From NCBI GenBank assembly GCA_031257135.1, contig JAIRPH010000038.1:1-7221 (forward strand): a stretch of 7,221 nt of DNA, in the 5' to 3' direction. Below the pieces are notes generated by a model that saw only the letters and a program-made list of their open reading frames with translations, was not told the origin of the DNA and made no database searches. Of this stretch, positions 1-6,189 are shown in pieces (position 1 is the stretch's first letter; every line of letters starts with the position of its first letter). This DNA is from Spirochaetaceae bacterium (GTDB taxonomy: Bacteria; Spirochaetota; Spirochaetia; Treponematales; Breznakiellaceae). The translations under genes were made by a program, and so were the position numbers.

Positions 1-162
1 TCTGCTATACCGGTGAGGCAACCCCGGTAAGTTTTTTCATGGTCTGCGATAAACTGACGTCCGCAGTCTTTGCAGAGATAATTCTGGGAACCGTTGCTTT
101 TTTTCCGTTTTTGACTATATTATATGGCATTGGGGGCATTTGAGTTCTATGGCGATTTGCAT
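1..162 (-). pseudogene. IS1-family-like transposase N-terminus, frameshifted and partial
   Basis: From the ATG at 162-160 the minus strand encodes MQIAIELKCPQCHII and then meets TAG. In another frame, also reachable from an ATG at 130-128, it continues with IVKNGKKSNGSQ and NYLCKDCGRQF, then residues ending TYRGCLTGIA at the window edge. Together the two pieces carry the CxxC...CxxC zinc finger and the VKNG and GRQF signatures seen at the N-terminus of IS1-family transposases. The break lies between the two cysteine pairs and fits loss of one base near position 120. This is far from the junction where classical IS1 uses programmed frameshifting (insA/insB'), so I read it as decay. Restart at 130 would give a protein without the first cysteine pair. 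The catalytic part is outside the window. Confidence 0.72.
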
Positions 163-230
163 TATTCCATAGTATCGCTTTTGTCCCCCTTTGTCATGCT
201 CCGCCTATCATACTTTGTAGATCACCTCCC
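1..230 (-). mobile_element. End of an IS1-family-like insertion sequence, cut by the window edge
   Basis: The stretch reads on the minus strand as an IS end followed by the start of a transposase with the zinc-finger N-terminus typical of IS1-family InsA-like proteins. A likely terminal inverted repeat begins near 230: the minus strand there reads GGGAGGTGATCTACAAAG and runs into a G-rich leader before the transposase. The outer boundary is inferred from where this G-rich sequence gives way to A+T-rich DNA at about 231. The other end and any target-site duplication lie outside the window, so neither the exact end nor mobility can be confirmed. The transposase is frameshifted, so this copy is probably inactive. 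Confidence 0.6.
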
Positions 231-341
231 AATAAACATAATAAATTTTTTCCTTTATTGATAGGAGAAATAAAAGATACTGATGTAGTTAATGAAAGAA
301 AAGTATTCTCTAATAAAATCTTACAAAAAGAACTTTTTTGA
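231..341 (+). pseudogene. Possible 3' remnant of a gene interrupted by the IS element
   Basis: Directly next to the inferred IS end, the plus strand is open to a TGA at 339-341 and encodes about 36 residues, including IGEIKDTDVVNERKVFSN and ending LQKELF. There is no start codon with a ribosome binding site; the frame runs back into the IS end. The mixed, polar composition looks more like real protein than random A+T-rich translation, and a plus-strand terminator lies 70 bases downstream. Both fit the tail of a gene cut by the insertion. The family is not recognisable from this fragment, and an open stretch of this length can also arise by chance. Confidence 0.3.
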
Positions 342-410
342 AAAATAATTGTTCATAACTTCGCATAACCAGATTTTGAAAAAGTCGTTTTTAACCGAAA
401 TGCTATTCCC

Positions 411-444
411 CAAGATAAGTAGGAAGAATATCTTGAATTTTTTT
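411..444 (+). terminator. Rho-independent terminator on the plus strand
   Basis: A perfect 7-bp stem (CAAGATA at 411-417 with TATCTTG at 429-435) with an 11-base loop is followed by AA and seven T residues (438-444). Read on the plus strand this is a textbook shape, though the stem is A+T-rich. On the minus strand there is no T-run after the stem, so it cannot serve the TPR gene that ends at 463. It most likely ended the decayed transcription unit whose possible last codons finish at 341. Confidence 0.55.
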
Positions 445-462
445 ATAGGAAGCGTTTTTTAT

Positions 463-1896
463 TTACCACCGTCCGCCTTTTGCGGCTCTTAACCGGGCGG
501 CGACTTCGGCTTTAAAGTCTCGGTTTATATGCCATTTCAATACGGCTTCGTAATCTGCGATGGCTTTTTGATAATCTCCGTTGCGGTGATACGCGATGCC
601 CCGCTTATACACCGCTTCTTCCTGATCGCCGTCAAGCGCGACGGCTTTATTGAAATCCGCTATTGCCAATGCCCAGGCATTGGTTTCCAAGAACAAATCT
701 CCTCGGCTGTCGTAATAATCGGCATCTTCCGGGTTTAGGCGGATGGCTTCGGTTAAGTCAGAAATTGCGCGCTGAAAATCGCCTGTTGCATAGAAGGTAA
801 GACCTCGAAGTCCCCATGTTTCAGGGTCTTCCGGATGCACTTCTATTGCCTGAGTAAAGTCCGCAAGAGCCATCTCGAAATTGCGTTGCCATACTCTGTG
901 AATCACTCCTCGTTCGCGAAGAATCAGCGCGTTTTTCGGGTCTAGTTTTAGAGCCTTTGAAAAATCCGCCAACGCTTTTTCATGGTTATTTTTATTGCGC
1001 CACATGATGCCTCGAAGAAATAAAATGTAGGAGTCTTTGGGAAACAGCTTTACCGCTTTGGTAAGGTCTGCAATCGCTTTATCAAATTCTCCCAGATGTC
1101 CGTATAAATCGCCGCGCCATTTATACACCCACTTACAGTCAGGGTCAAGCTCGGAGGTTTTGTTCAGGTCTTCAAGGGCAAGTTTATACTGATACAGTTC
1201 CGGGTTATCTTTATTCATATACGCCAATGCCCGGTGATAGTAGCTCGAAGCGGCTTCAGGATTAATCCGTATTGATTCGTCGTAATCCAAAATAGCCCGG
1301 TCTAAGCTACCCAGCATGGCGTAGGCTTTTCCCCGTTTTTCGAGGGCTTCTCCGGTTTCGTCAACGGGAAAGTCGGCATACAGGCTTATCTCCGCGGTAA
1401 AATCGGCGACCGCCTTTTCAAACTCTCCGATCTCATAATAGGCTCTTCCCCGATAATGAAACACAAAGGGAAAATCCGGGTCTAAATTAATCGCTTGAGT
1501 GCAGTCCTCAATAACCTTATGGTACTGATCCTGCAAAAAGAAGATTTGAGCCCGGCGTTGATAGGCTTCCGCGCTGGACTGATCGAGCGCGATTGCCGCG
1601 GTATAGTCCGCAAGCGCGGCTTCAAGGTCGGCTTTTTTGTAATACGTCTCCCCGCGGTAGCGGTAGGCTTTTGCGAAATCAGGCTGAAGTTGGATCGCTC
1701 TGGTATAATCCGCGAGGGCGGCGTCAAAATCATGTTTAAAGTAATAACATTCTCCTCGAAGGACATACACGTCAGGATTTTCGCCTTTGACCCGCAGGAG
1801 ATTATCATACTCGATGATTGCCTCGTCATATTTTCGTTCTTGTATTAGTTTTACGGCTCGCTGTTTATACCCGTTCGGGTTTATGTTGTTTCTCAT
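463..1896 (-). CDS. Tetratricopeptide repeat (TPR) protein, 477 aa
   Basis: Almost the whole protein is TPR. About 13 consecutive units of roughly 34 residues run from residue ~8 to ~465, with the usual pattern of a small residue at the first-helix crossing (RGxxYY), A at position 20 and P at position 32. Typical unit sequences are AALADYTRAIQLQP and KAIADLTKAVKLFP. Units near residues 155-190 and 225-265 carry short insertions of about four residues. There is no signal peptide, membrane segment or catalytic domain, so it should be a cytoplasmic protein-protein interaction scaffold. The family gives no specific partner, and neither neighbour suggests one. The ATG at 1896 is the only good start: a consensus promoter ends 10 bases upstream, no Shine-Dalgarno is present, and translation is probably near-leaderless. 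It diverges from pheT. No terminator is obvious downstream on this strand. The fold is certain; the cellular role is unknown. Confidence 0.93.
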   Translation of the reverse strand: MRNNINPNGYKQRAVKLIQERKYDEAIIEYDNLLRVKGENPDVYVLRGECYYFKHDFDAALADYTRAIQLQPDFAKAYRYRGETYYKKADLEAALADYTAAIALDQSSAEAYQRRAQIFFLQDQYHKVIEDCTQAINLDPDFPFVFHYRGRAYYEIGEFEKAVADFTAEISLYADFPVDETGEALEKRGKAYAMLGSLDRAILDYDESIRINPEAASSYYHRALAYMNKDNPELYQYKLALEDLNKTSELDPDCKWVYKWRGDLYGHLGEFDKAIADLTKAVKLFPKDSYILFLRGIMWRNKNNHEKALADFSKALKLDPKNALILRERGVIHRVWQRNFEMALADFTQAIEVHPEDPETWGLRGLTFYATGDFQRAISDLTEAIRLNPEDADYYDSRGDLFLETNAWALAIADFNKAVALDGDQEEAVYKRGIAYHRNGDYQKAIADYEAVLKWHINRDFKAEVAARLRAAKGGRW

Positions 1897-1906
1897 AACG
1901 TACTAA

Positions 1907-1936
1907 AGCATAGCCTATCCTTTGAGGACTTGTCAA
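1907..1936 (-). promoter_or_regulatory. Sigma-70-type promoter of the TPR gene
   Basis: On the minus strand there is a perfect -35 TTGACA (1936-1931), an 18-base spacer and a -10 TATGCT (1912-1907). The expected transcription start is near 1900, leaving only about 3-5 bases before the ATG at 1896. Confidence 0.65.
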
Positions 1937-1944
1937 TCCATCTA

Positions 1945-1973
1945 TAGACTATGAGCGTTCAAGAGGATATACT
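1945..1973 (+). promoter_or_regulatory. Probable sigma-70-type promoter of pheT
   Basis: A good -10 TATACT (1968-1973) lies 17 bases after a weak -35 TAGACT (1945-1950, four of six consensus bases). The predicted start of transcription near 1980 gives a leader of about 14 bases that contains the Shine-Dalgarno. The -35 lies only 8 bases from the -35 of the divergent TPR promoter, so the two promoters are back to back. Confidence 0.5.
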
Positions 1974-1980
1974 TTTTGAC

Positions 1981-1985
1981 AAGGA
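1981..1985 (+). promoter_or_regulatory. Shine-Dalgarno that fixes the pheT start
   Basis: AAGGA sits 8 bases before the ATG at 1994. An in-frame TTG at 1976 would add six residues, but it lies upstream of this site and probably at or before the transcription start. The protein from 1994 begins MPKIEV, as expected for archaeal-type PheT. Confidence 0.7.
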
Positions 1986-1993
1986 ACAGCAAA

Positions 1994-3736
1994 ATGCCCA
2001 AAATTGAAGTAAACGAGGAAGTTTTTTATACATTGGCGGACCGCCGCTTTCACAGCCGGGACGATTTCGAGGAAGCCCTGTCCTGCGCCAAAGCTGAACT
2101 GGATGAGGATTCAGATAAACAACTGCCCCCGGAAGATCGGGTCCTAAAAATCGAGCTTAACGACACTAACCGCCCCGACCTGTGGGGGACCGCCGGGTGC
2201 GCCAGACAGCTTCGGCTCTACGGCGGCGGACAAAGACCGGAGTATCCCTTCTTTTCAGGTCCGGGCAACCGCAAAAAAGCGAGAGAAACCGTGCTGGTGG
2301 AAGCCGGCGTTCAGGGGGTTCGTCCTTTTCTTGCGGGATTCATCGCCTCCGGGAAGGCGATCTCAGACGCGGCTCTGCGGGATATGATTCAGACCCAAGA
2401 AAAACTCGCCGGAAATTTCGGACGGAAACGCCGGACTATTTCTATGGGGCTATATCGGATCGGCGTTATTCAATGGCCCATTACCTATAAAGCGGTTGAT
2501 CCGGATTCGGTATCCTTTGTGCCGCTTCAGTGGGATGTTCCCCTTACTCTGCGGGAAATCCTGAAACAGCATCCGAAAGGCAAAGAATACGCCTTCATTC
2601 AGGAGCATGAACCGCTACATCCGCTCTTGACCGATGCCGCGGGAAAAATTCTTTCTTATCCGCCGATCATCAATTCCGCGGATCTCGGGGCGGTGCAGGT
2701 GGGAGATACCGACCTCTTCGTAGAGATCACCGGTACGGATATGCCTTCGGTACTTCTTGCGGCTTCGATTATGTCCTGCGATTTGGCGGATCAGGGCTAC
2801 CGGATTGATCCGGTTGATGTGAAATATCCTTACGATACCCCTTTCGGGCGGACCGTTACGACGCCCTATTATTTTCAGGAACCGGTTTTCTGTTCTTCAG
2901 CGCGGATAGCGCGGTTTTTAGGGGAACCCCTCGGGCTTCAGGACTGCATCGCCGCGCTGGCGCGAATGGGCGTAAAAGCCGAGCCTGCCCGCGCCCCGGA
3001 ACGGGGAGAAACCAACGCCTCCGAAGGAGTGCGGATATATCCCCCGGAATACCGAAACGATTTCCTCCACGCCGCGGACGTTGTGGAAGATGTAATGATA
3101 GGACGAGGGCTTACCTCGTTTACCCCTCAGCGTCCGCGGGATTTTACCATTGGACGCCTCAGTCCGATTACGGCTTTCAGCCGCAAAGTGAAAGAACTGT
3201 TCGTCGGCATGGGCTACCAAGAGATGATCTACAACTATCTGGGTTCCCGAAAGGACTTGGTAGACAATATGCGGGGAGACGGAAGCAGGATTATCCGCAT
3301 CGCCAATCCTATGACCGAACATTACGAATACCTCCGGGACAGCGTGTTAGCATCGCTTCTTATGAGCGAATCCGTATCGGGTCATTCGTCCTATCCTCAC
3401 CGGATTTTCGAGATCGGCAAAGTAGCCTATCGGTGTCCCCATGAACCCTACGGCGTCCGTACTCGGCAGTATCTGGGCTTCCTTGCCGCGGACAAAGAAG
3501 CCACCTTCAATACCGCCGCAGGTCAGCTTCAAGGGCTTTTCTACTATATATCCCGCGATTACGAAGCGGAAGAATCCGAAGACCCTCGGTTCATCCCCGG
3601 ACGGTCCGCGTCGATTCGGTATAAGCGCGAACCTATCGGAGTGTTCGGAGAACTGCACCCGGAGACGCTGGAAAACTGGGGGCTTACCGTACCCTGTATC
3701 GCCGGAGAAATAGACTTGGACGCGCTCTTAGTATAA
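1994..3736 (+). CDS. pheT: Phenylalanyl-tRNA synthetase beta subunit, archaeal/eukaryotic type, 580 aa
   Basis: This is the beta chain of the alpha2-beta2 enzyme that charges tRNA-Phe with phenylalanine in the cytoplasm. The N-terminal part (residues ~1-90) carries NRPDLWGTAGCARQLRLY at 59-76. The B3/4 region (~100-270) has GRKRRTISMGLY at 143-154 and PPIINSADLG...LFVEITGTD at 223-249, signatures of the archaeal-type chain. The B5 domain follows (~297-375; YRNDFLHAADVVEDVMIGRG at 353-372). A catalytic-like class II fold ends the protein (~395-580; ANPMTEHYEYLRDS, GELHPETL). At 580 residues it lacks the OB-fold (EMAP) and C-terminal FDX-ACB domains of the roughly 800-residue bacterial form, in keeping with the archaeal form found in spirochaetes. 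The alpha-subunit gene pheS is not adjacent on either side, so the two subunits must be made from separate loci. The reading frame looks intact throughout. Confidence 0.95.
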   Translation: MPKIEVNEEVFYTLADRRFHSRDDFEEALSCAKAELDEDSDKQLPPEDRVLKIELNDTNRPDLWGTAGCARQLRLYGGGQRPEYPFFSGPGNRKKARETVLVEAGVQGVRPFLAGFIASGKAISDAALRDMIQTQEKLAGNFGRKRRTISMGLYRIGVIQWPITYKAVDPDSVSFVPLQWDVPLTLREILKQHPKGKEYAFIQEHEPLHPLLTDAAGKILSYPPIINSADLGAVQVGDTDLFVEITGTDMPSVLLAASIMSCDLADQGYRIDPVDVKYPYDTPFGRTVTTPYYFQEPVFCSSARIARFLGEPLGLQDCIAALARMGVKAEPARAPERGETNASEGVRIYPPEYRNDFLHAADVVEDVMIGRGLTSFTPQRPRDFTIGRLSPITAFSRKVKELFVGMGYQEMIYNYLGSRKDLVDNMRGDGSRIIRIANPMTEHYEYLRDSVLASLLMSESVSGHSSYPHRIFEIGKVAYRCPHEPYGVRTRQYLGFLAADKEATFNTAAGQLQGLFYYISRDYEAEESEDPRFIPGRSASIRYKREPIGVFGELHPETLENWGLTVPCIAGEIDLDALLV

Positions 3737-3822
3737 CCTCCCCGCCGAAAGCCTGACTGCGCCGACAAAAATCTCTGAGATCGGAAGTCCTGCTATAAAG
3801 AATTCCGGGAGCATTCGTGAAA

Positions 3823-3866
3823 CGCCGGCTGGCGAAATACAGTCAACCGCTTCGCCGGCGGAATTT
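3823..3866. terminator. Possible shared terminator between the convergent pheT and beta-CASP genes
   Basis: In the 153-base gap between the two stop codons, CGCCGGC (3823-3829) pairs perfectly with GCCGGCG (3854-3860) around a 24-base loop, which can itself pair further at GCG/CGC. On the plus strand the stem is followed by GAATTTT; on the minus strand by TTT. Both T-runs are short, so termination efficiency is doubtful. A second weak pairing, AAGCCTG near 3749 with CAGGCTT near 3869, could bracket it. Confidence 0.4.
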
Positions 3867-3889
3867 TACAGGCTTCCTTGTGCGAAAAG

Positions 3890-5956
3890 CTATGCTTTTT
3901 TGTTATCATCGCTGAAAATGATCTGTTCCCTGAAAAACCGGCTGATTTCCGGCAGTTTATGCTCATACTTTACGGGAACCGAAACGCACAGGTCTTCACA
4001 ATCCCTGAAAGAGAGCGTAATTACCGTATCTGAGCTTACAAATTCAATGAGATCAGGCGCGGTCTCTTCTGGCTCGGCGGGATCGGCTTCGCCGTCTCGG
4101 TTAAGATTATACCAGATATTGATTTCAGGCAGAAATACAGTTATAGGATTCGGGTTTGACCCAGGTTTTGCAAGACGCTGGCGATCCTTTTCTTCAATCG
4201 CCTGTTTGAGACCCATGCGGGCTTCATCAGTACCGTGGTTTAGAAAAACAACCGGCTGAATTGACTCCGGATGCTTAGGATCATCCCAAACCACATAATC
4301 CACCAACTGTTCCTGATCAGCGTGTCCTGAGTAAAAAACGCTCAGATCGATTATAGTACACTTGATATCCCAAAGCCGTATATCCCCAGTGGGCAACGTT
4401 ATTTTTTTGTTGAATTTTTCATCGTCGGTATATTCGTCTCGACTTAATTTCCGTAGATGGAAACCGTTGGTACCCTGCGCCTGATACCCGGTAAGCAAAA
4501 TAACTGCTTTTTCATCCTTTAGAAACAGAGGAAGCAGTGTTACTATCTTACCTTCGTCGCACATCCCTGACGCGGAAATAAATATGCAATTCTTTCGCTT
4601 GATGAAATCCTTCTCGAAACTATACCTACTTTCTTTTAAAAACAACGCCTTTTGTAATATATTTTCAACAGCGCAGATTTGTTCCGTCGATGAGTTTTCT
4701 TTCCCTAAACCGAATGTGGCAAGAAAATCCTTGGCAAGATATTTGTATTTATAGCCGGAATCATTTTTTTCAGTTGACTTAAAACGAGCCGCTAAATTTT
4801 CCAGATATACCGTATTGATTTTCTCAATGAGCGGGGATTCAATGACTGGAAGAAGAAAATCCTTCGGTCGTTGATCATACTTATTGTCAACAGCAAGAAT
4901 TTCTTCCTGCATCGCGTCAGGCATATCTTTATACAAAAAATTTTCGTCTAAGGTTTCATTGGGTTTATATTTTTGCCAGATTTCTTCCAAAACCTTTCGT
5001 TTTTCCGGGTTTTCTTGATTATCTCTTTTCAAGGATTTTTTCAAGGTCTCGTTCTTTTCAACTCGTCTTACCTTTATATCTTTACTATATAAAGGTACTT
5101 TTTGAGTAAATTGTATATAGTACAAATCCAGCAATAGTTCCTGAGACCGGTTCAACGCAAACGCCGGAACAAGTATGCTGTAGTCTCTATACTTGTTAAG
5201 AATTTCCACGAGTTTTTCGATTCGTTTGTCGAACACGGTCTTTCCGTCTGTATTTTTTTCACGGGGCGGTCTGCCGCCGTAGGTGGATTCAAGAATAATA
5301 AACCGCTTCTCTTTACCATGATAAGGGGCGTGGCGTCCCCGAAACATGATATTCGGCGAACTGTTCTTATCCACCGGACCTATATCGCCTGAAAAATAGA
5401 TATACAGCCATTCTTTATCTTTAAGAGCCGTATTTTCAGGATAATCTTTTTTCGTCCAATGAAAACGCCACGCGCAGGACCCCAATATATGCGAAGACCT
5501 CCAAACGCTGAAAAAGAAATCGTGCGTTAAAGATATTGGATGCCTAAATTCAAAGTCCTCCCTTTCATCCGGGATGCAAAAGCGTATTTTTTCAAAATCC
5601 ACTGGACTTTCTTCTTTTATCTTTGCCGCATCGGTCAGCATGATTTTAGTCAAATCTCGAGTCGCTTTGGTGCAGTAAACCGTTCCCATGAATCCCGCTT
5701 TTATAAAATCCGGCAACAGCCCAATATGGTCTAAGTGGGCATGGGTAAGGAACAAACCCCGGACCCGCTTCGCCCAAGACAATACCCTACGCTTATTTTC
5801 AGATATACTACTGAGATGCTCGCCCTGATATTCGCCAATATCTATCATATAGTAGGTTTTTTCACCGTCTATAGGCGTATACTCCAGCAGTGTACAGGAA
5901 CCAGTAACCGTACCAATCGCTCCAAGAAATTGAAGGCGCACTCTATTTTCTGACAT
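3890..5956 (-). CDS. Beta-CASP metallo-beta-lactamase protein, predicted ribonuclease, 688 aa
   Basis: The protein has the zinc-dependent metallo-beta-lactamase core plus the beta-CASP domain of CPSF73/YSH1-like RNA-processing nucleases. Visible motifs are HAHLDH at 72-77 (motif 2), H156 in SSHILGS (motif 3), D191 in YFSGDIG (motif 4), E223 in ESTYGG (motif A), H500 in GYQAQGTNGFH (motif B) and H545 in SGHADQ (motif C). FALNRSQELL (266-275) and SASGMCDEGK (461-470) are also typical. All metal ligands are present, so it is probably active; a role in RNA cleavage is inferred from the family. At 688 residues it is much longer than the usual ~450-550. A charged, Lys/Glu-rich insertion of about 80 residues (~285-367) separates ELLLDLYYIQ from PVIESPL, and an acidic C-terminal tail of about 70 residues follows ~618. 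There is no signal peptide or KH domain. Translation starts at 5956 next to its own promoter with no Shine-Dalgarno. It is not in an operon. Confidence 0.93.
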   Translation of the reverse strand: MSENRVRLQFLGAIGTVTGSCTLLEYTPIDGEKTYYMIDIGEYQGEHLSSISENKRRVLSWAKRVRGLFLTHAHLDHIGLLPDFIKAGFMGTVYCTKATRDLTKIMLTDAAKIKEESPVDFEKIRFCIPDEREDFEFRHPISLTHDFFFSVWRSSHILGSCAWRFHWTKKDYPENTALKDKEWLYIYFSGDIGPVDKNSSPNIMFRGRHAPYHGKEKRFIILESTYGGRPPREKNTDGKTVFDKRIEKLVEILNKYRDYSILVPAFALNRSQELLLDLYYIQFTQKVPLYSKDIKVRRVEKNETLKKSLKRDNQENPEKRKVLEEIWQKYKPNETLDENFLYKDMPDAMQEEILAVDNKYDQRPKDFLLPVIESPLIEKINTVYLENLAARFKSTEKNDSGYKYKYLAKDFLATFGLGKENSSTEQICAVENILQKALFLKESRYSFEKDFIKRKNCIFISASGMCDEGKIVTLLPLFLKDEKAVILLTGYQAQGTNGFHLRKLSRDEYTDDEKFNKKITLPTGDIRLWDIKCTIIDLSVFYSGHADQEQLVDYVVWDDPKHPESIQPVVFLNHGTDEARMGLKQAIEEKDRQRLAKPGSNPNPITVFLPEINIWYNLNRDGEADPAEPEETAPDLIEFVSSDTVITLSFRDCEDLCVSVPVKYEHKLPEISRFFREQIIFSDDNKKA

Positions 5957-5962
5957 ATATTA

Positions 5963-5991
5963 AGAATATACCGGCTTTGTATGAAAGTCAA
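5963..5991 (-). promoter_or_regulatory. Sigma-70-type promoter of the beta-CASP gene, predicted leaderless
   Basis: On the minus strand, TTGACT (5991-5986), a 17-base spacer and TATTCT (5968-5963) make a near-consensus promoter. The -10 ends six bases before the ATG at 5956, so transcription should begin at or within a base of the start codon. No Shine-Dalgarno fits in the remaining TAATAT. Confidence 0.65.
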
Positions 5992-6010
5992 TACGTTGAC
6001 AAATAATCAC

Positions 6011-6135
6011 CAGCAATTCTTATTTTAAAAATAAGTCCTTTAGTATAAGGATTTTACAGAAAATACTCTTGTTAGTAATTCTTGATTAATTCACTATAAT
6101 ATAAAGAATTATACATTTTTAAATGAGAATTGCTG
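6011..6135. repeat. 125-bp A+T-rich segment bounded by 10-bp inverted repeats
   Basis: CAGCAATTCT (6011-6020) and AGAATTGCTG (6126-6135) are perfect inverted copies flanking an A+T-rich stretch with no gene. The interior has a palindrome at 6019-6035 (CTTATTTT-A-AAAATAAG) and a weak TATAAT/ATTATA hairpin at 6095-6113 followed by CATTTTT. It could be a small MITE-like element or part of the divergent control region between the two flanking genes. No clean target duplication is seen. Confidence 0.35.
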
Positions 6136-6153
6136 AATCGGTCTGGAAAACGC

Positions 6154-6183
6154 TTGATACTATATAAAAAATGGCGGTATAAT
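6154..6183 (+). promoter_or_regulatory. Sigma-70-type promoter of the membrane-protein gene, predicted leaderless
   Basis: TTGATA (6154-6159), an 18-base spacer and a perfect TATAAT (6178-6183) are followed by only TATTTT before the ATG at 6190. The expected transcription start therefore falls on the A of that ATG. This also rules against the upstream in-frame TTG at 6130, which would place the promoter inside the coding sequence. Confidence 0.65.
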
Positions 6184-6189
6184 TATTTT

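Noticed and set aside
345..486. An open plus-strand frame after 345 encoding HNQILKKSFLTEMLFPK, faintly like the conserved end of type I restriction S subunits
   Set aside because: It has no credible start, runs through the terminator and into the TPR gene on the other strand, and the resemblance rests on a few residues. It is too weak to call a restriction-system remnant.
529..738. Plus-strand and overlapping reading frames inside the TPR, pheT and beta-CASP genes
   Set aside because: They are shadows of the real genes in other frames: no binding sites, no family features, and they lie fully within well-supported coding sequence.
1976..1993. TTG start for pheT adding six residues
   Set aside because: AAGGA at 1981-1985 is correctly spaced for the ATG at 1994, and the protein family starts at MPKIEV. 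The TTG would lie at or before the predicted transcription start.
3885..3899. AAAAGC-TAT-GCTTTT hairpin at the end of the beta-CASP gene
   Set aside because: The stem is short and A+T-rich, overlaps the stop codon and has no T-run after it on the minus strand. It is not a credible terminator for that gene.
5996..6026. Plus-strand promoter with TTGACA at 5996-6001 and TATTTT at 6021-6026
   Set aside because: The spacing is 19 bases, the -10 is poor, and a much better promoter exists directly at the ATG of the downstream gene.
6130..6189. TTG start giving a 170-residue form of the membrane protein
   Set aside because: The extension contains the -35 and the perfect TATAAT of the gene's promoter, has no Shine-Dalgarno and is not hydrophobic like the rest of the protein.
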